A stretch of DNA of 33,135 nt from Acidobacteriaceae bacterium (GCA_003169715.1 PNAR01000223.1:1-33135); one strand, 5' to 3'; shown: positions 23,631-31,608, counted from the first letter of the stretch. A program made the numbers and translations. Notes: generated by a model not told the origin, from the letters alone.

Positions 23631-25604
23631 CTACCGCTTCTTCTTTCCCTTCTTGGAGGGGCTTTTGGCCACTAGCTTTATTGCTGCCTTCTTTTTCGCA
23701 CCCGGCCGCTCTTTCTTCGTGGTTCTCTTCTTCACAGGCGGCGTGGGCGAATCTTTTGATGAGACTGAACGTATCCTGTGCGACGACGGAGCGGGTGGCG
23801 ATACCCTCGCTACGGCTCCGCCGGCCGCCGCTAACACGTTGGCCGGCGCCGCCGTCGCCTGTCCCAGCCAGAATTTAGTCTCGGCCAATTCGTCACCGGT
23901 CAGATAGCTGGTTTGCCACGCGTCGTTATCCACCAAACCATGCCACACTTTTGGCTCTTGCCGGTGCGCCTCCACGTAACTGTTCCAGCGATAGGTTTGA
24001 TAGATGGCAATGATATTGATTGCATATGCCGCCGCCAGAGGGCCGTTGCCTTCAATGATGACCAGGTTGTCGTCATTCTCGGTCGATGCCTTGTAGCCGA
24101 GGTTGTGCGATCCGGTCATCAGCACGGGATGTGAACCGAACGGGTCGATCACAATCACCTTGCTGTGGATGTTGACCATGCTCGCGCCGAGCAGTTCCTG
24201 CTCCCATGTATGGAATTGCGACTTGATGTTATGCGGCACCATCACGCTTTGGCCGAGCGGTATGTGCTGCGCGTCTCCGCCGCCGTTAATCAAAGTCACC
24301 GGCGCGGGAGATGTGGGGTCCTGCAGCGGGTTGGACTGCTTAGCTCCGGCAACTGGAGCAACCGCGGGAGTGAGACCGGCGATGGTTTGGTTCACCACGC
24401 CGCGCATGTAGAGGTTGGAGTTGCAATTGGCATCCGCCGGGTTGTGGCGCTCCAAAATGTTCTGCAGCAACGTCCACTTGGTTGGATCCTGCTGGAATAT
24501 GCCCGGGTTAAAGAATAGAAACAGAATGCCGTCCTGCGCTGCGTCGATCAGCTTACGCGCGTAAGCCAAGTCTTGCGCCGCGGAGGTCGCCGCGAACCAT
24601 GGCGTGACCTTGCAGCCATCCACTTTATAACTCTTCGCGGTGGAATTACCCAGAATCAGCGACGACGGGTAAGCGTTGCCAGCGGCTTTTAGCCGGTTCC
24701 ACGCATCCAGAAAGTCCTGCGCGACGCCGGCATCTTCAATGATCAGTCCGTTGTTAGCTTGCGTGCAGAGACCGGACGAAGTCCAGTTCGTGCTGCCCGT
24801 GAGTACTTGTTGCGGCTTTCCGGTGGAGTCGCAGAAGACCACGAACTTGTTGTGGGCGAAGTGCGAGCCCGTTACCAGGCGGTCGATCACCGTCACTTTG
24901 GTCTTCAACGCCGCGCGCACGATCGCGTTCTCGTCGTTGGTTGGGGGTTTGAAGGCGCCGTTGGCCAGAATTAGGTTACAATTCTTGCCGAACGCTTCCA
25001 GCGCCGGAATCAACTCAAGATCGTTCAATTCGTAGAGGGCGGCGAAAATCTCGCCCTTGCTCTCCAGGGTCGCGGCCAGCAGGCCCAGAATCTGCGGCCG
25101 CAACAGCCCGCTGAGTGCGTTGCGGATGGGCGTGCCAGGCTTCTGCACCAACGGCGTAATGGCGGCCTTGGTGGGCGTGTTGTTGAGGGCCTTGGAGACC
25201 CACTGAGCGGCCACGATGCCCTTGTTGAAGTAGGCGGAAAGATGCGGCGTGCGCTGGCCCGTGATGGGCATGGATGGTGTGACCGAGCTGGCGTTCTTGG
25301 TGTCGAGCGATAGCTTGGATTGATTGGGTCCGACCACCGGTATCACCGAGTATTGAACGGTATCGCCCGGTTTGACCGAATAGTCCCACCAGAGATAACG
25401 CTGAACCGGGAAACTGCACGGGTTTGCCGGGGCGAGTTTATCCGTGTCGGAGAAGCCCACGGCACCGTGAAGGTAAGTATCATGACCATTGGAGGTGCGC
25501 TTGATCGCAAACCCGCGGCAGTCGAGGACGGGTTTTCCATCGGTTGGCAACCACACAAGGCAAGTGTGGTCGCCGTTGTCGTAAACCTTCAATTCGAGGC
25601 TCAT
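23631..25604 (-). CDS. Phospholipase D-fold protein with Lys-rich tail
   Basis: 657 residues from the ATG at 25604, which has AAGGAG 7 nt upstream. Two PLD catalytic modules are visible: HNKFVVFCD followed by VLTGSTNWTSSG (about residues 251-275), and NIHSKVIVIDPFG followed by LMTGSHNLG (H480, K482, D487). The first module has one extra residue before its Asp; the second is canonical. The two modules form one active site in this superfamily, which includes phospholipases, nucleases and transphosphatidylases. An N-terminal beta domain (about 1-100) precedes them. The last ~35 residues are Lys/Arg-rich (KKRTTKKERPGAKKKAAIK), suitable for binding DNA, RNA or acidic lipid. No signal peptide. A nuclease role is as possible as a lipase. 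Confidence 0.9.
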   Translation of the reverse strand: MSLELKVYDNGDHTCLVWLPTDGKPVLDCRGFAIKRTSNGHDTYLHGAVGFSDTDKLAPANPCSFPVQRYLWWDYSVKPGDTVQYSVIPVVGPNQSKLSLDTKNASSVTPSMPITGQRTPHLSAYFNKGIVAAQWVSKALNNTPTKAAITPLVQKPGTPIRNALSGLLRPQILGLLAATLESKGEIFAALYELNDLELIPALEAFGKNCNLILANGAFKPPTNDENAIVRAALKTKVTVIDRLVTGSHFAHNKFVVFCDSTGKPQQVLTGSTNWTSSGLCTQANNGLIIEDAGVAQDFLDAWNRLKAAGNAYPSSLILGNSTAKSYKVDGCKVTPWFAATSAAQDLAYARKLIDAAQDGILFLFFNPGIFQQDPTKWTLLQNILERHNPADANCNSNLYMRGVVNQTIAGLTPAVAPVAGAKQSNPLQDPTSPAPVTLINGGGDAQHIPLGQSVMVPHNIKSQFHTWEQELLGASMVNIHSKVIVIDPFGSHPVLMTGSHNLGYKASTENDDNLVIIEGNGPLAAAYAINIIAIYQTYRWNSYVEAHRQEPKVWHGLVDNDAWQTSYLTGDELAETKFWLGQATAAPANVLAAAGGAVARVSPPAPSSHRIRSVSSKDSPTPPVKKRTTKKERPGAKKKAAIKLVAKSPSKKGKKKR

Positions 25605-25723
25605 GGATTCTCCTTGCGATACTCGTCGCCAATGAGCGGGTCCCACGGAACTTTCTTAGCTTCAACGCTCGCAAAAGCGGTCAAGAGCGTCGCAGTTATA
25701 ATGATGAAAGGCTTAGTTTTCAT
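25601..25723 (-). CDS. 40-residue secreted peptide coupled to the PLD gene
   Basis: Begins at the ATG at 25723 and encodes MKTKPFIIITATLLTAF then ASVEA, a complete Sec signal peptide, followed by a short mature part KKVPWDPLIGDEYRKENP. Its stop TGA overlaps the start ATG of the phospholipase-D gene as ATGA, the usual arrangement for translational coupling. The 44-bp regulatory element lies 60 bp upstream of its start. The mature peptide is 18 residues and has no Cys. It could be a small lipoprotein-like relic, a secreted peptide or an immunity/leader peptide for the PLD protein. I know of no family. Confidence 0.55.
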   Translation of the reverse strand: MKTKPFIIITATLLTAFASVEAKKVPWDPLIGDEYRKENP

Positions 25724-25783
25724 ATAATGGCTCGCATTCTTAGGTAACGAGTTGCGCCGATCATGAGGAAACACGACTTTTGT

Positions 25784-25827
25784 GTCTAGTGGGAGAATTC
25801 CGACACTCAATTGAACATAAGACAACC
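25784..25827 (-). promoter_or_regulatory. 44-bp repeated upstream element, copy 2
   Basis: Second copy of the element at 23565-23608 with two mismatches, in the same orientation. It ends 60 bp before the start of the small secreted peptide (25723), nearly the same distance as copy 1 from its gene. Confidence 0.7.
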
Positions 25828-25915
25828 TGCCTCGTAGGCCGGGATTGGGTTTCACGGAAAGTGTTTGCCAACTTCCCAGAGCGTATCTCGTAGTAACTTG
25901 TTGGGGAAAAGCCTC

Positions 25916-26230
25916 ATGAATTCAAAAACGACAAAGCTCTGGAATTTTGTTATTTCGTCGTTACGGCGTGATCAAGTACTGTGCCTTTTGAGACTGGGAC
26001 TGGAAGCGGATAACGATGGTGATGTGGCTTTGGACCTCGAAAGCGTGGAGTGAAGCGGCAAGCAACGGCCCCCCCGTGCTCTGGTGGACCAGGACTTCGG
26101 ATCACCTGCTATCTTCGGATCCAATGAGGACATCCGAAACGTCTACGCCAGTGTCCGCTCGGACGGAGAAATGAAAGCTTTTAAAGAAATTTGCCAACTT
26201 CTACCGGCGGATCCCGTAATCATTTTCTAG
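25916..26230 (+). pseudogene. Reading frame upstream of luxR-like gene, split by TGA
   Basis: From ATG 25916 the frame encodes 45 residues (KLWNFVISSLRRDQVLCLLR, then LGLEADNDGDVALDLESVE) and meets TGA at 26051-26053. It continues in the same phase, protein-like, to a TAG at 26228-26230 (DFGSPAIFGSNEDIRNVYAS, then EICQLLPADPVIIF). The second half could be translated alone from GTG 26084 as a 48-residue protein. Its stop is 4 bp before the LuxR-type gene, so it is likely transcribed with it. Either a broken gene or two small ones; no family recognised. The rest of the 25828-26234 interval shows nothing else. Confidence 0.4.
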
Positions 26231-26234
26231 AGCC

Positions 26235-26771
26235 ATGTCCTTGGATCCATCCTTCGACCAAACCGACTCCGCCCCAGATCCGGCTGCTGCCCTGCAAGCG
26301 CTGCTTGTCGTGTCGCCGGACGGGCGGAGTCAGTTTGCGACGGCGCGAGCGGATCTTTGGATGAAGGATCTCTTCACGTCGACCTCTCACAAGCAGCGCC
26401 TCCCGGAGGCCCTAACTCGTTGGTTTTGCGACGGAATCTCCGGGGGGAAACCGTCGAGGTTCATCGTAGACCAACCGGGAAGACGACTCTGCATTCAGCT
26501 GCTTTGTCGTGAAGTGAATTCGGTCTGTCTATTGTTGGAACATTATCCGGGAAACCCCGCGAGCGATGGCAGGCGCTGCCCCTTGACGGAGCGGCAAGTA
26601 GAAGTGCTCTCCTGGGTGGCGCGCGGCAAGACAAACGCAGAGATCGGAAGAATTCTGAGTTTAAAAACGGGAACGATCGGCAAATATCTCGAGCGGATGT
26701 TCCCGAAACTCGGCGTCGAGAATCGCACCGCTGCCGCAAGTTTCGCCCTCGGAACCAACGGCGCCAGCTAA
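26235..26771 (+). CDS. LuxR-type HTH transcriptional regulator
   Basis: 178 residues. The last 60 form a LuxR/GerE DNA-binding domain: LTERQVEVLSWVARGKTNAE, then IGRILSLKTGTIGKYLERMF and PKLGVENRTAAA. The N-terminal 110 residues form a small sensory-type domain (VSPDGRSQFATARADLWM resembles a PAS-like start) with no phosphoacceptor Asp pattern of response regulators. The gene precedes the ABC transporter operon by 114 bp in the same direction, so it may regulate that operon. A short hairpin sequence (GCTCC-GTA-GGAGC) lies in the gap. Family is secure; ligand unknown. Confidence 0.85.
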   Translation: MSLDPSFDQTDSAPDPAAALQALLVVSPDGRSQFATARADLWMKDLFTSTSHKQRLPEALTRWFCDGISGGKPSRFIVDQPGRRLCIQLLCREVNSVCLLLEHYPGNPASDGRRCPLTERQVEVLSWVARGKTNAEIGRILSLKTGTIGKYLERMFPKLGVENRTAAASFALGTNGAS

Positions 26772-26885
26772 GTCGCGCCACACAATCAAGTCGTCTTTCT
26801 TACCCACGAATTCTGACAAACCGACAACCTGCTCCGTAGGAGCGGGTCTATTCCTGTTGCCTCGCATACGCCCTCACTACGCTTT

Positions 26886-27827
26886 ATGAACATCCACCGT
26901 CTCTTCATACTCTCATTCGTCCTATGCGGTTTTACTGTATGTAAAAGGGATAACGGAATATTAACCGCTCGCGTCGGCTATTTGCCGATGGTTTCGAGTC
27001 TTACGTATTTTGTTGCCGTCGAGAACAAATATTTCATTGAAGAGAAACTTGATATTCAAGCGAGCCCCATCAAGACCAGTAACGGAATTGCTCAAGACTT
27101 GGTAGCGGGTCATATTGATGCAGCGATCGAGCTTTCGATTGTCCCGTTGTTAAAGACGATCGCCGGAAAAGACCCGAAGTTTCGCATATTCTCAATCAGC
27201 TCTATTACCGAGGAAAACGGGTTTGATGGGATAATAGTATTGAAGGATAGCCCCATTCAGACTTTGGCCGATCTATCGGGTAAGAAAGTCGGGACTTTTC
27301 CAGGTACCACCGCAGCAGCAACCTTCGGCAGCGTTTTCGCGACAAAATTTCCGGGAAAGCCTCTTCCCGTTTTTCAACAAATAGATCCTTCGGTTCACCT
27401 TCAAAGTCTTGCCAGCGGTGATGTGGATGCCCTGCATGCTTACGAGCCAACAGTTACGATAGGAACGGTTGAGAAAGGGTATCGAAAGATAGCGGGTTCA
27501 ATCTACGGAATGCAGCTCACCCCAAGCCCCATCGGAGTGGCCGCGGTGAACTCCGATTGGCTAAACAAGAATGAGAAAGCCGCCAAAGCCCTGTTCCGCG
27601 CGTTGGATCGAGCGGTTCGCTTTATCAATTTGAATCCAGAAGAGGCGCGTAGAACGCTCGCTAAATATACCGGTGCTACGCCTCAGGTGACGCAAAAGAT
27701 GATGATAATGCCTATGTCGGAGTCAACCCGAATTGATCAGGACAATCTTCAAAAGTATTTGGATATTCTCGCGTCAATCAAAGAGACGGATGCCCCGGTT
27801 GCCTCGCACACAATTATTTTGAACTAA
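26886..27827 (+). CDS. ABC transporter substrate-binding protein (NMT1/SsuA type)
   Basis: 313 residues. An N-terminal hydrophobic signal (LFILSFVLCGFTVCKRD) contains cysteines but no canonical lipobox. The mature part begins ARVGYLPMVSSLTYFVAVEN, typical for periplasmic binding proteins of the NrtA/SsuA/THI5 cluster. Later come IAQDLVAGHIDAAIELS, LADLSGKKVGTFPGTTAAA and DVDALHAYEP. Known members bind sulfonates, nitrate, taurine, pyrimidine precursors or riboflavin. It is the first gene of an operon whose last gene is a nicotinamidase, so a pyridine or amide ligand is a reasonable guess. The next gene starts 16 bp after the stop. Confidence 0.88.
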   Translation: MNIHRLFILSFVLCGFTVCKRDNGILTARVGYLPMVSSLTYFVAVENKYFIEEKLDIQASPIKTSNGIAQDLVAGHIDAAIELSIVPLLKTIAGKDPKFRIFSISSITEENGFDGIIVLKDSPIQTLADLSGKKVGTFPGTTAAATFGSVFATKFPGKPLPVFQQIDPSVHLQSLASGDVDALHAYEPTVTIGTVEKGYRKIAGSIYGMQLTPSPIGVAAVNSDWLNKNEKAAKALFRALDRAVRFINLNPEEARRTLAKYTGATPQVTQKMMIMPMSESTRIDQDNLQKYLDILASIKETDAPVASHTIILN

Positions 27828-27843
27828 AAACAAGGAGGAGGCG

Positions 27844-28629
27844 ATGGTGTCTTTTGAAAATGCCTCTTTTCAGACAGCGGATGGTAAGAGCATTCTGCAC
27901 GGAATCAACTTGCGAATCGCGTCTGGCGAAAGAGTTGCCCTGATAGGGCCCAGTGGATGTGGTAAATCGACGCTCTTCGAAATGCTTGTCGGATTCGTGC
28001 GGCCTTCATCAGGCATAGCGCAGATTGAAGGCGACCAACTAGACGCCCAACGGTGCCCAGAGTCTGTGGGCTACATTCCTCAAGACTCGCAAGAAATTGT
28101 CCTGCCTTGGCTCACCTGCAGAAAGAATATCAATTTGGCTTGGAAGATACGCAAGGATCAAGGCGCGGCACCGTTCACTCCGGAACAGCTATTGGAGCGA
28201 ACTGGTCTTAGCAGCCGAGCGGATAGTTTCCCGGTGGTTCTTTCAGGCGGAGAGCAGCGAAGAGTGGCCTTGTCGATGGTTCTGTCGTTCAACCCCGCAT
28301 TGTTTTTGCTAGACGAGCCGTTCACTGGGGTTGATCTCGATTTGCGTTTCGATCTTTGGGACTTGCTTCACGACTATCAGCGCATGCGCGAACACAAGCC
28401 TGCCATGATCCTAATCACGCACAGTTTAGAAGAGGCGGCTATTCTCTGCGACTACGCTGTCTTCCTGAAACGCGCCACAACAGGAACATTTGTCAATAAT
28501 ACTGGAAAACGTCGGACAGAGTTTCCGGGAAATTGGTCTGGTTCACCGCGTAGCCTATACCGTGAGCGCGCCACTTTAAGAGCTTATCTTACAGAACTGG
28601 ACCGTGAATTCGCAGCAGCCATTGAATAA
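27844..28629 (+). CDS. ABC transporter ATP-binding protein (SsuB/TauB type)
   Basis: 261 residues with every ABC motif: Walker A GPSGCGKST (35-43), Q-loop Gln80 in YIPQDSQE, signature LSGGEQRR (133-140), Walker B LFLLDEP (153-159), and the switch His193 in ITHSLEEA. It would energise import by the adjacent permease and binding protein. AAGGAGG precedes the ATG with good spacing. The 3' end overlaps the permease gene by 26 bp, which implies coupled translation. The C-terminal region after the H-loop matches SsuB/TauB-type subunits in length. Assignment secure; substrate from context only. Confidence 0.95.
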   Translation: MVSFENASFQTADGKSILHGINLRIASGERVALIGPSGCGKSTLFEMLVGFVRPSSGIAQIEGDQLDAQRCPESVGYIPQDSQEIVLPWLTCRKNINLAWKIRKDQGAAPFTPEQLLERTGLSSRADSFPVVLSGGEQRRVALSMVLSFNPALFLLDEPFTGVDLDLRFDLWDLLHDYQRMREHKPAMILITHSLEEAAILCDYAVFLKRATTGTFVNNTGKRRTEFPGNWSGSPRSLYRERATLRAYLTELDREFAAAIE

Positions 28630-29440
28630 AATACGTCGCAAGACCAAGGATTGGATCCCGGCTTTTCTGGGCACTTTCGTGGTGTTGCCGGCGGTGCTCG
28701 TAGCGTTCGGCGTATTCATGCAATTTGTGACTTCCGGGAGGTTTCCGTCGCCGAGCGAAATCTTTCGAGCGTTTCCTCATCTTGGCGAACTCAATTTCCA
28801 GCAGCAGGTCTTTGCGGGCGCTGCGCTATGGACGACCCTGCGACGCGTTTTTTTGGCGACTCTTATCTCTGCTGTCTGCGGTGGATTGTTCGCCTTACTG
28901 CTGTCTTGGCGGCACTGGCTGTGGGGTACATCTCAAGCTACGATTGACCTTTTGCGTTCTGTTCCCGTCACTTTCTTTGTTCCCGTTGTCGTATTAGCGG
29001 TCGGCAATTCGCCTGCGTGTCTGCCTTGGCTTCTTGCCGCGGTACCCTGCAGCCTGATAATGCTGCTTCAGGTTCGGCAAGGAATTGTTGGTATCGATAA
29101 AGCTCGGATTCACACATTTCATGTCCTGGCAGGCTCATCTGGTGTCGTGGCCCGATTGCGGTACGTGATAATTCCCGAGATCGCACCGGAGTTCATCGCT
29201 GGAATGAGACTAGCGTGTTCATACGCTATCGTTGTTGTGTCCGTTCTCGAGTATTTTTACGTTGGATCACAAGAAGCTGGATTCGGGCTACTCGTCGCAC
29301 AGGTGGCGCAGAATACGCCAAACGATCCAAAGATGTTTGCCGGTATTCTCGTATTTGGTCTGATCGGACTGATGCTAAATAAGACGCTAGAGCTTATCGA
29401 GACATATGTGACAAGATGGAAATATGACCATGATTCCTAA
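28604..29440 (+). CDS. ABC transporter permease (SsuC/TauC type)
   Basis: 278 residues from a GTG that lies inside the ATPase gene (26-bp overlap). About six hydrophobic helices are visible, beginning FLGTFVVLPAVLVAFGVFMQ. The cytoplasmic EAA loop that contacts the ATPase is recognisable: VLAGSSGVVARLRYVIIPEI followed by APEFIAGMRLA. This is the BPD_transp_1 fold. The helix spacing is normal, so the protein should be functional. Its end overlaps the next gene by 17 bp. Together the three genes are a complete importer. Confidence 0.93.
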   Translation: MNSQQPLNKIRRKTKDWIPAFLGTFVVLPAVLVAFGVFMQFVTSGRFPSPSEIFRAFPHLGELNFQQQVFAGAALWTTLRRVFLATLISAVCGGLFALLLSWRHWLWGTSQATIDLLRSVPVTFFVPVVVLAVGNSPACLPWLLAAVPCSLIMLLQVRQGIVGIDKARIHTFHVLAGSSGVVARLRYVIIPEIAPEFIAGMRLACSYAIVVVSVLEYFYVGSQEAGFGLLVAQVAQNTPNDPKMFAGILVFGLIGLMLNKTLELIETYVTRWKYDHDS

Positions 29441-29699
29441 GAATTACTGGACTCAATTTAGGAAGCTCAGCTTCTTGGACAGGCATGCTGTTGTGAACGC
29501 GTGGATGAGTGTCGTCTTCGCCATCCTTGGTTTGATCGTGAGCATAGTGGCACTTATGGCAACCGTTCAGCTGCAAATTCAGTCAAACGAGCTTCAAACG
29601 CAGGTGTTTATCCGCGATCAAAATGAACGGAACGCTGAACGGGTTAAGGAAGTGGTCCAGGCTTTCGCGCTAGCTAACGGTCAATCAAAGGCACCGTGA
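29424..29699 (+). CDS. Small single-pass membrane protein of the transporter operon
   Basis: 91 residues. A basic N-terminus (PKNYWTQFRKLSFLDRH) leads into one long hydrophobic helix (NAWMSVVFAILGLIVSIVAL). A polar coiled-coil-like C-terminus follows (QSNELQTQVFIRDQNERNAE). The 17-bp overlap with the permease and the 3-bp gap to the nicotinamidase place it firmly in the operon. It has no known family. An accessory subunit of the importer, or a tether between transporter and enzyme, would fit the order of genes but is conjecture. Confidence 0.7.
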   Translation: MTMIPKNYWTQFRKLSFLDRHAVVNAWMSVVFAILGLIVSIVALMATVQLQIQSNELQTQVFIRDQNERNAERVKEVVQAFALANGQSKAP

Positions 29700-29702
29700 C
29701 GT

Positions 29703-30275
29703 ATGAGAGCTGCCTTGCTTGTCGTTGATATCCAGAATGACTTTTGCGTCGGTGGCGTTCTACCCGCTTGCGAGACAGATTCGCTGATTAAGCCCGTCAA
29801 TGCATTCGTTGCGCAATGTGCTAGCAAAGGCATTCATCTGATCTTTACGCGAGATTGGCATCCTGCAAATCACACCTCGTTTGTGAACTATGGAGGGCCG
29901 TGGCCGACACATTGCGTGCAGGGAACAGATGGCGCGGCTTTCGTTTCCAATCTTAGGGTTCCAGCCGACGCCGAGATTGTGGACAAAGGTTTTAAGCCTG
30001 ACAGCATCGGTTACTCTGATTTCGAAAACACCTCGCTCCACCATACTCTGCAGGCGTGGGGCGTTGTTGATGTGGGTGTCTGTGGTATTGCTACGGAATA
30101 CTGCGTCCTAGCGAACGTCGAAGACGCTCTTACAAGAGGGTATGTTGTGACGGTGCTTAGTGATTTGATTCGCCCAATTGAAGAGCAAGCCGGTGATAGC
30201 GAGGCTGCCATGGAAAAAATGCGCAGGAGCGGAGCGTACTTGCGCACAAGTTCGGAATGGTTGGATCGCGTTTAG
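29703..30275 (+). CDS. pncA: Nicotinamidase
   Basis: 190 residues, isochorismatase-fold amidase. The catalytic triad D9 (VVDIQNDF), K95 (EIVDKGF) and C134 (GIATEYCV) is complete, and the metal site is in TRDWHPANH (D51, H53, H57). This metal triad separates true nicotinamidases from other isochorismatase relatives. The reaction is nicotinamide + water to nicotinate + ammonia, the first step of NAD salvage by the Preiss-Handler route; the enzyme is cytoplasmic. It is the last gene of the ABC operon, 3 bp after the small membrane protein. No nicotinate phosphoribosyltransferase gene is nearby. Function is well supported by motifs. Confidence 0.93.
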   Translation: MRAALLVVDIQNDFCVGGVLPACETDSLIKPVNAFVAQCASKGIHLIFTRDWHPANHTSFVNYGGPWPTHCVQGTDGAAFVSNLRVPADAEIVDKGFKPDSIGYSDFENTSLHHTLQAWGVVDVGVCGIATEYCVLANVEDALTRGYVVTVLSDLIRPIEEQAGDSEAAMEKMRRSGAYLRTSSEWLDRV

Positions 30276-30339
30276 TTGAGTAAACGCGGTTTGATTTAGA
30301 AACCCTCCCCGCGGTCGGCAAGCCGTTCTCCAGGACCGA

Positions 30340-31500
30340 TCACATTGGTTCCATCGTAATGTCCGGTAAAGAGGCCGCTGCTTTGCGAAGGGCCTCAGCG
30401 CCGACATGCGTGTAATGCTGGCTCATTGCTTCTGAGTCGTGACCGACTAATTCCATCACGACGGCAGCAGGGATTCCCGCCTCCTTCATGAGAGTGACTG
30501 CTGTATGCCGAAGACAATGGAAGCTCAGTCCGCCGGTGCTGCTGCCGCGCCCGCGGCCGTTCTTCCCGTCGACATTCGTTCGATGCTTCTTTTTCTCACG
30601 AAGCCCCGCTTCCGCGAGGAGATCAGCGAATTGGTTCGAGAGATGGCCAGATTTTCCTTGGGCACTGACGATGTCGAAAGCTCCTGGATGCAGAGGAGCG
30701 GCAGGATCATCCGAACTAGGCATAGCTTCGATATGTCGTTGCAGTGGGGCTGCGATCGGCAGGATTAGCGTTTTTCGAGTTTTGCGCGTTATCAATCGGA
30801 TCTCGCCGTGCTCTAGATCGATGTTCTGCCACGTGAGCGCCGCGATGTCGCCGAGACGCTGGCCTGTGTAGAGACCAAACATCACCATTGAGCGCCAGTT
30901 GGGATCGGCGACACCCAACACAGCCTTTATTTCACCGACCGTGAAAGGGCGTCGGGCGGCTGCGTCGCCCTTCCGGATGGTGTCCACAAACTCCGCGGGA
31001 TCGTCGGCGACTAGAGCGTCGCGTTTCGCGGCGCGAAACAACATGCGTAGAAATTTGACCTCGTGGTTCACTGTCTTCGGAGCGAATCGCTTAGCCTCCA
31101 GATTGCGAAACTTGGTGATGTGATCTCGCGTGATTTCGGTCAGGTCTTCGTCCGCCACCGTCCCGAGAAACCCGAGAAACTTGTCCGAAGCATTGCGATA
31201 ATGGGCGAGGGTGGTTTCTGCGACTTCCGGGGTTTTCCGGTCGATCCAATCGTTGAAAAACTGGCGAACAGACATTTGCGAGACTTGCTCACCGGTTATC
31301 TCCTGATGAAGGTGCGTGATTACGCGGCGCACTTGTAAAGCCGTTCGTTTCCGGCACGCGGCAGATTCAAACTCGTCGGCGATTTTCTGTGCCTTCTTCC
31401 GATTAGACGTGGCTGTTGACCGCTTCAGGCGGCGCCCATTGCGGTCGTTGAAACATGCGACCCAAAACTTTGATGTGGGACGTTTAGTGAGACTTGCCAC
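30340..31500 (-). CDS. int: Tyrosine site-specific recombinase (integrase)
   Basis: About 386 residues from a GTG at 31498-31500; the frame is open further upstream but there it runs through the attachment-site region, where translation yields the tell-tale GGGEGSRTPVLL of a tRNA 3' end. The N-terminal SAM-like core-binding domain (around MSVRQFFNDWIDRKTPEVAE) and the catalytic domain are complete: Arg in LYTGQRLGDIAAL, HCLRHTAVTLM (HxxR), VGHDSEAMSQHYTHVG with His and the nucleophilic Tyr. It starts ~110 bp from the tRNA/tmRNA 3' end and points away from it, the usual layout of an element integrated there. It is convergent with the nicotinamidase gene. This is the likely integrase of the island. 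Confidence 0.93.
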   Translation of the reverse strand: MASLTKRPTSKFWVACFNDRNGRRLKRSTATSNRKKAQKIADEFESAACRKRTALQVRRVITHLHQEITGEQVSQMSVRQFFNDWIDRKTPEVAETTLAHYRNASDKFLGFLGTVADEDLTEITRDHITKFRNLEAKRFAPKTVNHEVKFLRMLFRAAKRDALVADDPAEFVDTIRKGDAAARRPFTVGEIKAVLGVADPNWRSMVMFGLYTGQRLGDIAALTWQNIDLEHGEIRLITRKTRKTLILPIAAPLQRHIEAMPSSDDPAAPLHPGAFDIVSAQGKSGHLSNQFADLLAEAGLREKKKHRTNVDGKNGRGRGSSTGGLSFHCLRHTAVTLMKEAGIPAAVVMELVGHDSEAMSQHYTHVGAEALRKAAASLPDITMEPM

Positions 31501-31608
31501 ATAGGAACGATAGTAGGAACATCCGGGGGAGTCCAGACTAATCCGACAAGGTCCGTTTCCCTCGTGGGCGGACGTGCGCGAACAAGGGGGAACCGGCCTT
31601 AGCAAAAC

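Noticed and set aside
12362-26230. Stop-codon recoding (TGA or TAG read as sense)
   Set aside because: Several intact genes in the window end with TGA or TAG at family-typical lengths, so the interrupted frames are better explained by mutation.
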